16,538 nucleotides of DNA from JAZRUF01 sp045636205 (GTDB taxonomy: Bacteria; Bacillota; Clostridia; Oscillospirales; JAAYXM01), in the NCBI GenBank assembly GCA_045636205.1, contig JAZTXE010000026.1, positions 1 to 16,538 of the forward strand. The letters run 5' to 3'. How positions within the stretch are numbered: position 1 is the first letter of the stretch; each line of letters starts with the position of its first letter. Shown here one piece after another: positions 1 through 9,278 of the stretch. A program made the translations under genes and the position numbers. A model generated the notes under the pieces. That model did not search any database. It was not told the DNA's origin and worked only from the letters and a program-made list of their open reading frames with translations.

Positions 1-3000
1 TCTCTTGCATAGTCTGAAATCTGCGCCGCGTCTGCAAACTGACTCAGCACACTTTCATCCGCCACCTCAAGCTTTTTGCCCTGTGCCTCAAGTGCACGAG
101 AGAGCATAAGCATCATGTCCTGACGGGTTATCTCGCCCTCCGGGTTAAACTTGTTATCCCCGACACCGCCGACAATTCCGTTTGCCTTTGCAAGGAGAAG
201 TTCCTTTGCGTAGTACTTATTTGTATCTACATCTGCAAAGTGCTCACTTTCCCCTTCAGTTATACCGAAGGCGCGGACAAGCATTATTGCAAAGTCTGCG
301 CGCTTGATATTCTTCGCCGGCGAGTATGTATTCTCACTCGTTCCGTTTACAACACCTGCATCAACAAGTGCGTAAATCGCATCCTTTGCCCAGGTATGAT
401 TTTCCAGGTCAATGAACTTTTCAGTCGGGACATCGATTGTATCATCTCCTGTAGCAGCATCATCTGAGCCGCCAATGTCACCGCCGGTTTCATTATCCTT
501 ATCTGCGGTGTTATCGGAATTTCCGCCGGATGGTGCTCCACCACCTCCACCGCCACCGGAACTATTGCCCGAACCATTGTCGGAAGGTGTATTATCCGAT
601 GTACTGTCATCACCCGTCGGCTTATCCGAGACTGAACCTGCATCCCGGTATACCTCAACCTCAAATACCAGCGTATCTGAAAGCGTACCGTCGCTTGCCA
701 TAATCGCGATTGTATGAGTGCCTATCTGGGTATTATCAGGTGTCCATGATATTACACCTGCCTGAGTATCAAAGCTTGCACCGCGCGGCAGTGATATCGC
801 CGTGTACGTTAAGCTCTTGCCCTCTGCTGCTTTTGCAGATATTGACTTGGTATATTTGCTTCCTGCAGTTGCTCTTCCCCGATCTACCGATGCAAACACA
901 GGAGCACCATCTTTGTATTTACTCAAAGGAATGCTAAACCACTGGCGTTCTGCAATATTATACTTATATTCCATATTGTCAATATCAGTTGCATCCTTTA
1001 CAGTCTCTATGAGTGTTTCTCCGACAGAAAGAACAACGGTATCATTTTCGCCGGGTTCTGCAGCCTTAATCTCATAGAATGCATTGTTGCTTGAGCTGTT
1101 TTCTATGCGGATATAACGTCCGACAATATCTTCGAGGTTTACCTCACCGTCAAACTTTACGGTTATATAGTTATCGAAAACAAGGTCCTTTGTAAAGTCA
1201 ACTATCGCTCCGGTATAAGCGGCCTTTGCCTGCACATCACCGATTTTGGTTCCGTCACATACATAGCTGTACTCTGCAAAGTCGCTTCCCTCTTTCATCG
1301 TGCATACACCGACAAATCCGCAGAACGGGATTTCAACTTCAACCTCATTGCCGTCTTCGCCGTAGCTGTCCTTTACAACATATTCAACTGTATTGTCCGC
1401 TGCATAAATGACATAATCAATTCTTCCGTCTTTATGCTTTACCTTTACAGCTCTTACCGCTTCATCTGCAGCAATGGAGTTTCCGTCAGCGCGCTCTACC
1501 GTAACAGCTGTCATCTCTTCAAGATACGGAGTTCCGTCATACGGCTGGTAAACCGTTGTAAAGAGTGAATCAAGATCTGTTCCGCTTCTGCGTGCGAGCA
1601 CAAATTCAAGCTCTTCCGGGTTTCCATACGTCTGCGGAGGCTCACCCGTTGCAAGCGTGATTTCGCTCAGTTCGAAGTCATTGAGCATATTCATGCGCAA
1701 GTGCAGCTTGCCACTGTCATTTACAAGATTTCTGAAATCCTTTACCTTAAAGTCAACAAAGAACTCACCGGTTTTCGGATAACGAGCCTTACGAATATCT
1801 CTTAAATAGGTGAAGCCACTTGCGTAACCGCGAGCCTTAAACGGTATAGCTGCACCCTGGTACGAACCACCCGGCTGCTCTACATACTTAAATCCGCCGT
1901 ACTCGCTGATTTCATCAGACTGAGAATGGAAGCTGTACAAGTGTTCATTTCCACCCTTGACGCGGAAGAAGTCAACTCCGTAGCTTACCTCGTCAGACAC
2001 CTCAACCATAACCACTGTTCTGCGATATACATCCGTGTCGTTATAAGCATCCGATGCATCAACGTCTATAACCTTTACTTTGTCCGCATCATCAAAGTGA
2101 ATCGGATCAGCCGCATTCTGAATTTTGAGCTGTTTTGCATCATTTACAACTACAGTGTTATGACCCACCGTACCAAGTCCCCAGTATAAATATTCATCTC
2201 CACCGTCAGCTGAATACGGGTATCCTATATCCGGAGCCATATCAATGCCATATGCAGTTATGCCTAAATTGAGCATATCGTGATGTCCATGGATTCCGGT
2301 CTTGGAAAACAACATCCAGAAGGACTTCTGCGTATTTAATTCACTTGTCGTTCCCTTGCCGTACCATGAGCCGCTGCGCATTATTCCAAAGCCGTAAGTC
2401 GGCGCAAGCTTAGATTTGTCGAAATCGTATTCGCCGTGCTTATCTATTATCGCCTGAACCTCCTGCTGCAACTTGTTCGGGTCTTCTGTAAACTCATCAT
2501 AATGCAGCCCCTTTGTGGTATTGCCGTTTAAGAAGTAAAGCATCTGAGCTACTTCAATATCGCCGGTGTTTTTAAACAATTTTATCTGACCTGTTTTACT
2601 TATCATTATATCGGCATCCGCCGTCGCACCAGAGTCGCCAACCGCGGCAGTTGTTGTTCTGTTGAGTATGAGCGGATAAAGGACCTTCATCTGCTTTACT
2701 ATGAACGGGTTTTTGTACAAATCCGCGGATTGATATTTCTCATATCCTTCAAGATAATTAATTATTGAGTTTAGTGAATTCGTCCAAAGACGATCATAGT
2801 TAGGAGCAGATTCCTCGGTGGCGCCATCGCGCTCGATACCGTTGATTATCGTCTGCAAGATGTTGCCGCCCTCGGTAACTACAACACTGCCGTCAGCATA
2901 TTTACTGTCAGTAGAAAATAAGATATTGTCATTTCCGGTTTTGAATGCCCAGTCGATCATCTCTTTTGTTTCCGGAAGTGTATCCAGAACTACACCTGCA

Positions 3001-6000
3001 ATAACAGCAGAGCTCTGATGCATACCGAAGTTACCGTTATTATCTCCTCTCAGACACGACTTATATATCTCTCGGAGTATTCCATCTTCACAGTTCTGAC
3101 GGATTGCTTCAGCACTGTCCTTAGTATTTATCATATTGTACTTCTTTGCCTTTTTGCTTAGGAAGTCAATAACCTCCGGATCATCCATCATCGAATAGAA
3201 CGCATCATATGCGAGTGGCATATAATTGGCATTGGACCACGTCCATATGCAGCCGACCTCTTTACCCTTGGGCAACGTTGAGTCAGCATTTGGGAAATTC
3301 GGGAAATACGCCCCTGTCCACATATCCGGGTAAACATCCGCAAAACGGTCAATGAGTATTGCACCCAAACGTCCAAAGCGCTTATCACCGGAATAAATAT
3401 ATGCATCAGCTAAGTATCTTATTATGTGGTTAGTGGCTTCCAGGAACATCTGATGGTTATAGTATGCAATGTATGTATGAGTTCTCTCCATCAGGATACC
3501 GTCATTTCCGTAATAGAATTCGCCGGAAGGATAGCCGTAACCATCATCAACGCCCCAGTTGTGGACGCCTACATTTACCATCTGTCCCTTTGCTTCGTCC
3601 CAGTGCTCGTCCATTTCCGGGTACATTGTATTCGTCAGGTATCCTTTTTCTCCCTTTGCAACAAGCTCTGCATTGCGCTCATGCGCTTGTTCGTAGCTCC
3701 AATCGCCACCGTTTTCGCGGATGCCGAGCTGATAGAAGCTCCAGAAATCGTTCGATGGGAAGCGTCTTCTGCAGTTGGAGCACTGAACCTTCCATGGGTC
3801 GTTGAATATATCCGCGAGCCAACCTCCGACCGTATTAAGATTAGTGTTGCAATAATGGCAGTAGTTCTGCTCCGGGTCCCAACGGAAGCCAACAGCAGAG
3901 CCTCGCGGAAGCTCCTGACTTGTAATCTGATTCCACAGGAATTCTTCTTTGTCAAGATACTTCTCAACCCTTGCAATGTAAGAATTTTTGGTCGAACGCG
4001 CCCAAGTGTATTTCTCTGTATTTTCGCGTACGGCGTTAATCTTTTCCGGAGTATAGTAGCTCGAAGATGTTTTGCCCTCACCTACTATAATTTCAATCTT
4101 GCCGGTAAGAATCTCACTGTCCACCATAACCTTTGCGGTGACTAGAGCCGAGCCTTCTTTTATCGGCGTTGCATATCCGCTCTCAGTAAGGTTTATAATA
4201 TCCGGGTTATTGTTTATAAATTCTACAGGTGCATCGGCAAGAGAAACGTCATCACCGTTAAACTTCTCACCGTATACCTTTATCTGAGTTCCCTCGTGGG
4301 TAACCGGGATAACGCGCGGGATAGCCGAAAGTATAATTTCATCAATACCGTTTTTCATTACCTGGAAGGAAATCGTCTCAGTTACGGATACGCCATTTAA
4401 CTTAGCCGTTACCTCCACAGTTGCAGTTCCCTCTGCTATGCCGGTAATATTGGTTCCGGAAATGTTTATTTTATCGGTTGATTTGTTATTTATTGTAAGC
4501 TCTACATCATCCAAGGATACTACGCGTCCGTTTGTTACACTCGGGATTATATCAAGGGTAACTGTTTCGCCGATGAATATATATTTTCCTGGGATAGACA
4601 AACCAAGCTTTGCAAGCGACAGATTGTCAACCTCAACCGCAAGGTTTCCTGTGTGCGTAACATCACCAACTGTGGCACTTGCTTGCAGGTTCGCCTTTCC
4701 TGTCGCCTTGGCAACCAGTTTTCCGTTTGCTGAATCAACAGTAACTGCCGCAGAATTGTCATTTGAAAATACAAATGCATTGGTATTCTCAAATCTGTGC
4801 GGTCTTTCCTCAACTCTGCCATCAGAGAAGCGGTTTATCATAACCGCCTCAGTGGTATACGCTGCACTCTCACCTACAGACATCACAGACTTATCTGCTG
4901 CTATCTCAACTCTGTCATATTCAGCCGGAGCGCTTAAGTATTCAAATTCTATAAATCTGAGATACATATAGCTGTGGCGCAACTCATCAGTATTAACCCT
5001 CTTAATCTCGAGAAGATGGCGTCCTGCACGGAGTGGCAAGCTGTTGAGAGTTACCGGAACGTAATGATTCTGTACAGAAGCGTCAGATGACTCACTCGGA
5101 TGCGAGAAGCAACTCTGACCGAGGTATATTCCGTCAACATAATACGCAACAGTTGCACCGTAATCGCCTATTTGATTAAGCTCTACCCGTGTCGCATAAT
5201 CTCCTGTCGTCGGCACGCGGAAGTCTATTGCTATGGTTTCATCGTAAGCGATATCCGCAACAAATCCATTTGCCCCCTTCTGCAAAGCCCAGTTTTCTCG
5301 TCCACTTATCTTCGGAGAGGTTAGCTCCTTATTCAACTCCCAACCGGTTAGTATATAATTGGCTGTGTCCGGACTTGTCGCAGTACCGTCAGCAAAGTCA
5401 ATCTTTAATGACTTAGACTCGCCGCGCGGAATCATAACGGTTACAGGAATATCAAGATTTGCTATCGTTTCGTCCTCGTATGAGGTGGATACGCGCACAT
5501 AAGTTGTACCGGTTTTTTTTGCAGTAAACTGCAAACGAGCTGCATCACCGTCACGGACAACCATTACATCAACAATATCATCGTTTGCGACAACTGCGCT
5601 GATTTCTCCTACCTTGCTCATGTCAGCCGGTTGCTTGTCATATAGTGCGCTGAGCACTGCGACATCGTTTATACCGCGCTCAATCTCCATGACTTCCGGG
5701 TCAGAGGCTATGACGAAATCGTGTTCAATGGTAATCGGAACCCTTTTTGTATGGAGAACTCCGTCTATTGTAGCGGTTACAATAATATCTGCTGTACCCA
5801 CAGACTTCGGGGTAATATTCCCCTGAGCATCAATGGTAAAAATCGCATCATTTGAGCTTTTGACCTCGCCCATGAAGTTTTTCGGATCCACACTTCCATC
5901 ATATAACGGTCCGAATAAGAACGGGCGATTGTTTGACATCATAACCGAGATTTCAGCCTTATAAACATCGGCAATTTTGAGCTTTGAGTCTATGTCAACC

Positions 6001-8801
6001 TTAATATCTTTAAGTACAGGTGCTTTTCCCACACTTTCCAAAGTAACCGAATGCAGGAAAATATAGTCATGTCTGTAGCTGTCACCGTTTATACGCTTAA
6101 GCTGGAGAGTATGTATACCCTTTGATAACTCAACAGAGTTCATTGAACAGGGTATATTATAGGCTGAGACAAGGCTGTCATTATCAGTTGCATGTTTGAA
6201 AACAAGCTCTCCCATATATTTTCCGTCAATATATGCAGCAATCGTAGCTCCCAAGTTGCCTACCTGACCAACAATTGCAGACATAGCGTATGCACCGTCA
6301 GACTCAATCTCGAAATCTAAAGCAAAGATTTCATTCTGCCCTATGATCGCCTTGACCATTGTCGGTATAACCTGATAGTTTGCCAAGCGGTCTTCCACCG
6401 TATATATAGCTTTTGAGGTCTGGTCTTTATTCACGCACCAGCCGTTGTCTTCAAGAGTTGCTTGGTCGGGAGTTGAAATAGATGTTGAACCAAAAACAAT
6501 CGTTTTCCCGTTATTAACTATCAAATTATACTCGGTCTTTACAGTCTCGCCATTTACAGTTGCGACCGCCTCAATTCTACCTATACCCGCAGTTTTCGCA
6601 GTCACAGTGCTGCCGGAGATAGACAGAACATCATTAAGAGACGTAAGCGTAAGTTTGTTTTCACCGCCGGCATTTCCGAAATTGTACGCCTTGCCGTTTG
6701 TCATTATGACCTGTGCGCCTAAGTCTATAACATCGCCTATTGCAAGAGAGGTCTTATCATTTGCAATTTCTATACCTGCGATAGTCGGCAGCATCGGAGT
6801 CGGTGTGAAATTTATACCGTACATATAAATATAGTTATGGCGATAATCACCGTCGTTTAAGCGCTCTACCTTAAGTTTATGCTTACCCTTAGTAAGATAC
6901 AGGCAGTTCATGTCGACTGTTTTCACGACCGCCTCTCCCGCATCGTCAGGAGATGAATAGTTAAAGCTTCCTATAAACTCATCATCAATGTAGTATCCCG
7001 CCAGAATTCCGTACATCTGAAGATGCATACCCATGACAGATACATCGTAATATCCGTCAGCCGGAATTTCAAAATCGAATACAACCGCCTCGCCGGCATA
7101 CTGGAAATCCGAATTGAAGCCAGAACCGGTATTTATCCTCCAGTTATCTGTTCTCTCTACGATTGCAGGGGTAGTATCATCGTAATTGATATTAAAGCCA
7201 TGCTCCTCTATTGTAGCATGCTCCGGATTTACTTCCACCTTGAAATTGATACTGTACATTCCCGCAACAGCAACATCTTTAGATACAGTAATTGGAATTG
7301 TAAGCTCTGCATGTTTTTTGCCAAGGTCTACGTTTATCTCTATGGTCGTATTTCCCTCTTCAAAGCTGAAAGTTTCAATATAAATATTACCTTCTTTGCG
7401 AACTACCTCTGCTGACATAACATCCTCGTTGGTTGATATCGCAGTAATATCCGCACCGCTTAAATCTGCAACCAGACCGCCAAACGTTCCGGTTATATGC
7501 AACAAACTCTCTATACCTACAGCAACGGTTTCCGGATTCTGAGCGTGAAGTTTAAGCTCAAAATCTTCAGTGACCAAAACCGATATTTTACAGGAGGCTG
7601 TATCTTCTCCCGCCTGCGTTGCCAGTTCAATATTTGCAACGCCTTCTCCGACCGCCTTGATATCAACATATGACTTACCAGCCTCATGAACCACCGTCGC
7701 ATCCGCAACACCGTCATCATCAGATGAAACATTTAGTTTCCCCTCAAGGTCGAGTATTTCACCGTTAAACTTAGACTCAACAGCTATACGAACAGTTTCA
7801 TCCTTTTCGATTTTGGCAACGCTTGTTTCCGAAATGAGTACAAGCTCATTTTTTACTTCAACCGGCTTTTCTAAAATAACCGATGTGATGTACATCATGT
7901 TGTGTCTGTAGCTTCCCGCGTTCGTACGTACAAATCTCAAAGTATGCTCGCCTTGGTCAAGCGTAATTTCATCAAACACTATCTTTGCACCCGAATTGAT
8001 TATACCGGTACTCTCAGGATCGCTTGGGTGCTTAAAATCAATTTTGCCTATAATATTTCCGTCTATATAGACATCCATTGCCGCACCAAGGTTTCCAAGC
8101 TGATTAAAGATGACAGACGGCACATAAACGCCGTCTTCCTTTAAAGAAAACTTAAATGCAACAAACTGATTTGCATTTGCCACAGTATCTGCCGTGCTCA
8201 TTCTCGCACTTGAAACATCGCCGTATGTTGCAAAACTATTAGCTTCAGAAGTTGCCATTGCATCACTGTCAAGACACCAGCCATAAGAGGAAATACTTGC
8301 TCTATCCCACTCACATGCAGCAAGGTCGATGACCTGGCCGCTGGCAGGAGTGGGTATCATAGAAACCGTTACTGGGATTGTCACATCTGCAACTCCGCTT
8401 GAATCAGTTACCGTGACCTCTGTGTTTCCAATACTTAAAGCTTCTATCTTGAGATATGCACCTGCATAAGCATCACCATTTGCTCTATTTTCAGTTACTA
8501 TAGATGCCGCAACAATGCTCGGATTCTTAACTTTTACAGTCGGCTTATATTCGGTTGATGCCAAGTCAACCTCTACATCGTCAATGGTCGAGCTGAGCTT
8601 GGTGTGCATACACTTTCCTACAAAGAGATTTACGGAAGAGTCCACTGCTGAGATTGTAACCACCGACTCATGTTCCGTACTCGCCGTTGCCGCAGCAGCG
8701 GTGGTAAAATCCGTCAAAGTCATTGCTGGCAACATCTGCACAAGCATACACAGCGCCAAAACGAATGACACTATACGACCTTTATTCCCTTTTCTAACCA
8801 T
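1..8801 (-). CDS. Giant SLH-anchored heparinase II/III-family polysaccharide lyase (3' end beyond window)
   Basis: One open frame of at least 2933 codons, without a stop, runs to the window edge. The start is the ATG at 8801-8799, 8 nt after AGGAGG (8810-8815). Residues 1-40 form a signal peptide (basic MVRKGNKGR, hydrophobic stretch, Ala-rich end). Residues 45-1570 hold many Ig/Big2-like domains and four copies of a module of about 155 residues (listed separately). From about 1576 to 2300 is a heparinase II/III-like lyase: CHYC (about 1648) and CSNC (about 1675) suggest a bound metal, NFGMHQ is a possible active-site segment, and HGHHDMLNLG followed by DIGYP and GHNTVVV is the family signature. 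A He_PIG-like Ig domain (about 2626-2720), a Gly/Ser/Asp linker, two complete SLH repeats and the start of a third follow. Known of the family: beta-elimination of uronic-acid polysaccharides. Inferred: export and wall attachment through SLH. The substrate cannot be told from the sequence. Confidence 0.9.
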   Translation of the reverse strand, partial: MVRKGNKGRIVSFVLALCMLVQMLPAMTLTDFTTAAAATASTEHESVVTISAVDSSVNLFVGKCMHTKLSSTIDDVEVDLASTEYKPTVKVKNPSIVAASIVTENRANGDAYAGAYLKIEALSIGNTEVTVTDSSGVADVTIPVTVSMIPTPASGQVIDLAACEWDRASISSYGWCLDSDAMATSEANSFATYGDVSSARMSTADTVANANQFVAFKFSLKEDGVYVPSVIFNQLGNLGAAMDVYIDGNIIGKIDFKHPSDPESTGIINSGAKIVFDEITLDQGEHTLRFVRTNAGSYRHNMMYITSVILEKPVEVKNELVLISETSVAKIEKDETVRIAVESKFNGEILDLEGKLNVSSDDDGVADATVVHEAGKSYVDIKAVGEGVANIELATQAGEDTASCKISVLVTEDFELKLHAQNPETVAVGIESLLHITGTFGGLVADLSGADITAISTNEDVMSAEVVRKEGNIYIETFSFEEGNTTIEINVDLGKKHAELTIPITVSKDVAVAGMYSINFKVEVNPEHATIEEHGFNINYDDTTPAIVERTDNWRINTGSGFNSDFQYAGEAVVFDFEIPADGYYDVSVMGMHLQMYGILAGYYIDDEFIGSFNYSSPDDAGEAVVKTVDMNCLYLTKGKHKLKVERLNDGDYRHNYIYMYGINFTPTPMLPTIAGIEIANDKTSLAIGDVIDLGAQVIMTNGKAYNFGNAGGENKLTLTSLNDVLSISGSTVTAKTAGIGRIEAVATVNGETVKTEYNLIVNNGKTIVFGSTSISTPDQATLEDNGWCVNKDQTSKAIYTVEDRLANYQVIPTMVKAIIGQNEIFALDFEIESDGAYAMSAIVGQVGNLGATIAAYIDGKYMGELVFKHATDNDSLVSAYNIPCSMNSVELSKGIHTLQLKRINGDSYRHDYIFLHSVTLESVGKAPVLKDIKVDIDSKLKIADVYKAEISVMMSNNRPFLFGPLYDGSVDPKNFMGEVKSSNDAIFTIDAQGNITPKSVGTADIIVTATIDGVLHTKRVPITIEHDFVIASDPEVMEIERGINDVAVLSALYDKQPADMSKVGEISAVVANDDIVDVMVVRDGDAARLQFTAKKTGTTYVRVSTSYEDETIANLDIPVTVMIPRGESKSLKIDFADGTATSPDTANYILTGWELNKELTSPKISGRENWALQKGANGFVADIAYDETIAIDFRVPTTGDYATRVELNQIGDYGATVAYYVDGIYLGQSCFSHPSESSDASVQNHYVPVTLNSLPLRAGRHLLEIKRVNTDELRHSYMYLRFIEFEYLSAPAEYDRVEIAADKSVMSVGESAAYTTEAVMINRFSDGRVEERPHRFENTNAFVFSNDNSAAVTVDSANGKLVAKATGKANLQASATVGDVTHTGNLAVEVDNLSLAKLGLSIPGKYIFIGETVTLDIIPSVTNGRVVSLDDVELTINNKSTDKINISGTNITGIAEGTATVEVTAKLNGVSVTETISFQVMKNGIDEIILSAIPRVIPVTHEGTQIKVYGEKFNGDDVSLADAPVEFINNNPDIINLTESGYATPIKEGSALVTAKVMVDSEILTGKIEIIVGEGKTSSSYYTPEKINAVRENTEKYTWARSTKNSYIARVEKYLDKEEFLWNQITSQELPRGSAVGFRWDPEQNYCHYCNTNLNTVGGWLADIFNDPWKVQCSNCRRRFPSNDFWSFYQLGIRENGGDWSYEQAHERNAELVAKGEKGYLTNTMYPEMDEHWDEAKGQMVNVGVHNWGVDDGYGYPSGEFYYGNDGILMERTHTYIAYYNHQMFLEATNHIIRYLADAYIYSGDKRFGRLGAILIDRFADVYPDMWTGAYFPNFPNADSTLPKGKEVGCIWTWSNANYMPLAYDAFYSMMDDPEVIDFLSKKAKKYNMINTKDSAEAIRQNCEDGILREIYKSCLRGDNNGNFGMHQSSAVIAGVVLDTLPETKEMIDWAFKTGNDNILFSTDSKYADGSVVVTEGGNILQTIINGIERDGATEESAPNYDRLWTNSLNSIINYLEGYEKYQSADLYKNPFIVKQMKVLYPLILNRTTTAAVGDSGATADADIMISKTGQIKLFKNTGDIEVAQMLYFLNGNTTKGLHYDEFTEDPNKLQQEVQAIIDKHGEYDFDKSKLAPTYGFGIMRSGSWYGKGTTSELNTQKSFWMLFSKTGIHGHHDMLNLGITAYGIDMAPDIGYPYSADGGDEYLYWGLGTVGHNTVVVNDAKQLKIQNAADPIHFDDADKVKVIDVDASDAYNDTDVYRRTVVMVEVSDEVSYGVDFFRVKGGNEHLYSFHSQSDEISEYGGFKYVEQPGGSYQGAAIPFKARGYASGFTYLRDIRKARYPKTGEFFVDFKVKDFRNLVNDSGKLHLRMNMLNDFELSEITLATGEPPQTYGNPEELEFVLARRSGTDLDSLFTTVYQPYDGTPYLEEMTAVTVERADGNSIAADEAVRAVKVKHKDGRIDYVIYAADNTVEYVVKDSYGEDGNEVEVEIPFCGFVGVCTMKEGSDFAEYSYVCDGTKIGDVQAKAAYTGAIVDFTKDLVFDNYITVKFDGEVNLEDIVGRYIRIENSSSNNAFYEIKAAEPGENDTVVLSVGETLIETVKDATDIDNMEYKYNIAERQWFSIPLSKYKDGAPVFASVDRGRATAGSKYTKSISAKAAEGKSLTYTAISLPRGASFDTQAGVISWTPDNTQIGTHTIAIMASDGTLSDTLVFEVEVYRDAGSVSDKPTGDDSTSDNTPSDNGSGNSSGGGGGGGAPSGGNSDNTADKDNETGGDIGGSDDAATGDDTIDVPTEKFIDLENHTWAKDAIYALVDAGVVNGTSENTYSPAKNIKRADFAIMLVRAFGITEGESEHFADVDTNKYYAKELLLAKANGIVGGVGDNKFNPEGEITRQDMMLMLSRALEAQGKKLEVADESVLSQFADAAQISDYAR
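4940..5420 (-). repeat. Repeated extracellular module, copy 4 (protein level)
   Basis: Residues about 1128-1288, the copy nearest the lyase core, separated from it by further Ig-like domains. Landmarks are GWELNKE, NQIGDYGATVAYYVDG, SCFSHPSE and the closing LRHSYMYLRFIEFE. Confidence 0.75.
6035..6508 (-). repeat. Repeated extracellular module, copy 3 (protein level)
   Basis: Residues about 765-923. It is close to copies 1 and 4: GWCVNKD, GQVGNLGATIAAYIDG, ELVFKHATD and the closing YRHDYIFLHSVTLE. Confidence 0.75.
6800..7260 (-). repeat. Repeated extracellular module, copy 2 (protein level)
   Basis: Residues about 515-668. This is the most divergent copy: the Asn/Gly stretch reads LQMYGILAGYYIDD instead of GNLGA..YIDG, but the C-terminal YRHNYIYMYGINF is well kept. 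Ig-like domains flank it on both sides. Confidence 0.7.
7862..8331 (-). repeat. Repeated extracellular module, copy 1 (protein level)
   Basis: Residues about 157-313 of the giant lyase. It starts with a short strand around IDLAACEW. It contains GWCLD, an NQLGNLGAAMDVYIDG segment and a closing YRHNMMYITSV. The same order recurs three more times downstream, which defines a duplicated domain, probably an all-beta carbohydrate-binding-like fold (inference). I could not assign it to a named family. Confidence 0.75.
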
Positions 8802-8839
8802 ATTTTTTTCCTCCTGTTTTTTATAGGCTTTTATATAAT

Positions 8840-8854
8840 CGGAAATAGTTTCCG
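8840..8854. promoter_or_regulatory. Perfect inverted repeat, candidate operator of the lyase gene
   Basis: CGGAAA-TAG-TTTCCG is a perfect 6+6 bp palindrome about 40 bp upstream of the lyase start codon, inside the spacer of the weak candidate promoter. The binding protein is unknown. It is not a cre-like motif. Confidence 0.4.
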
Positions 8855-8906
8855 TTTAACAAAAAAGATACATAAAAACGCATTTTTTGATAATTTACAC
8901 ACTAAA

Positions 8907-8928
8907 AAGCGTGTACTATTTTTAGAAA
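8907..8928. repeat. Degenerate third copy of the repeat core
   Basis: AAGCGTGTA-C-TATTTTTAGAAA matches the core of the 51-bp repeats apart from a 2-base gap and end changes. It lies about 105 bp upstream of the lyase start. Confidence 0.5.
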
Positions 8929-9068
8929 TATGTTTTTCAACCGACACTGTATGTATGATTTGTCCAAAAACGCCAATAATTGCAACATATAGCTGCGCAC
9001 ACACATAACATCTGCATAATGATATTTTCCCCGTTTTTATTATATTCCAAACAGTAACACCATGTAAA

Positions 9069-9119
9069 TAGACTTTTTTTTGGTCATCCAAAACAAGCGT
9101 GTAGCCTATTTTTAGATTA
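9069..9119. repeat. 51-bp tandem repeat, copy A
   Basis: It begins TAGACTTTTTTTT and contains AACAAGCGTGTAGCC followed by TATTTTTAGATTA. It is directly followed by copy B at an exact period of 51 bp. It lies between the lyase and the AraC-type gene, just upstream of the latter's promoter. Confidence 0.85.
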
Positions 9120-9170
9120 TAGACTTTTTTTGGGTCATTCGAAACAAGCATGTAGCCTATTTTTAGATTT
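9120..9170. repeat. 51-bp tandem repeat, copy B
   Basis: Second copy, with a few substitutions (GGGTCATTCG for TGGTCATCCA, AAGCATG for AAGCGTG). The core TGTAGCCTATTTTTAGATT is unchanged. A degenerate third core lies at 8907-8928. Confidence 0.85.
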
Positions 9171-9204
9171 TTGCTCAAAACGTTATTCTTTTGAGTTATT
9201 ATCC

Positions 9205-9233
9205 TTGAAACGGACATTTCTCGATGTTATGAT
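9205..9233 (+). promoter_or_regulatory. Sigma-A type promoter of the AraC-type regulator gene
   Basis: TTGAAA (9205-9210), 17-nt spacer, TATGAT (9228-9233), 45 bp before the start codon. The 51-bp repeats end 34 bp upstream of the -35 box. Confidence 0.65.
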
Positions 9234-9278
9234 AGCGTTGTATTACTATTGTGACAACTTGCTGGGTGGTGATAAAAC

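Larger units (their letters stand above)
8802..9278. other. Divergent intergenic control region between lyase and AraC-type regulator
   Basis: This 477-bp AT-rich stretch has no credible gene. It carries the lyase ribosome binding site (8810-8815), a 15-bp palindrome (8840-8854), a degenerate repeat copy (8907-8928), two 51-bp tandem repeats (9069-9170) and the araC-type gene promoter (9205-9233). No strong promoter for the lyase was found. A weak candidate is TTGTTA (8862-8857, minus) with an 18-nt spacer to a poor TTATAT, which would fit control by an activator. Confidence 0.7.

Noticed and set aside
3426..4145. Plus-strand open frame of 239 codons, and many others between 240 and 8826
   Set aside because: They lie opposite the continuous lyase frame, have no recognisable domains or ribosome binding sites, and are antisense shadows.
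8900..8913. 14-bp match CACTAAAAAGCGTG shared between the lyase upstream region and the right-end repeats
   Set aside because: One such 14-mer pair is expected by chance in a window of this length, and the flanking sequences do not match.
8831..9217. Minus-strand open frame of 128 codons in the intergenic region with a repeated NLKIGYTLV-like pattern
   Set aside because: No ribosome binding site, AT-driven composition, and it overlaps the regulator promoter region. The protein repeat simply follows from the 51-bp DNA repeat, whose period is a multiple of three.
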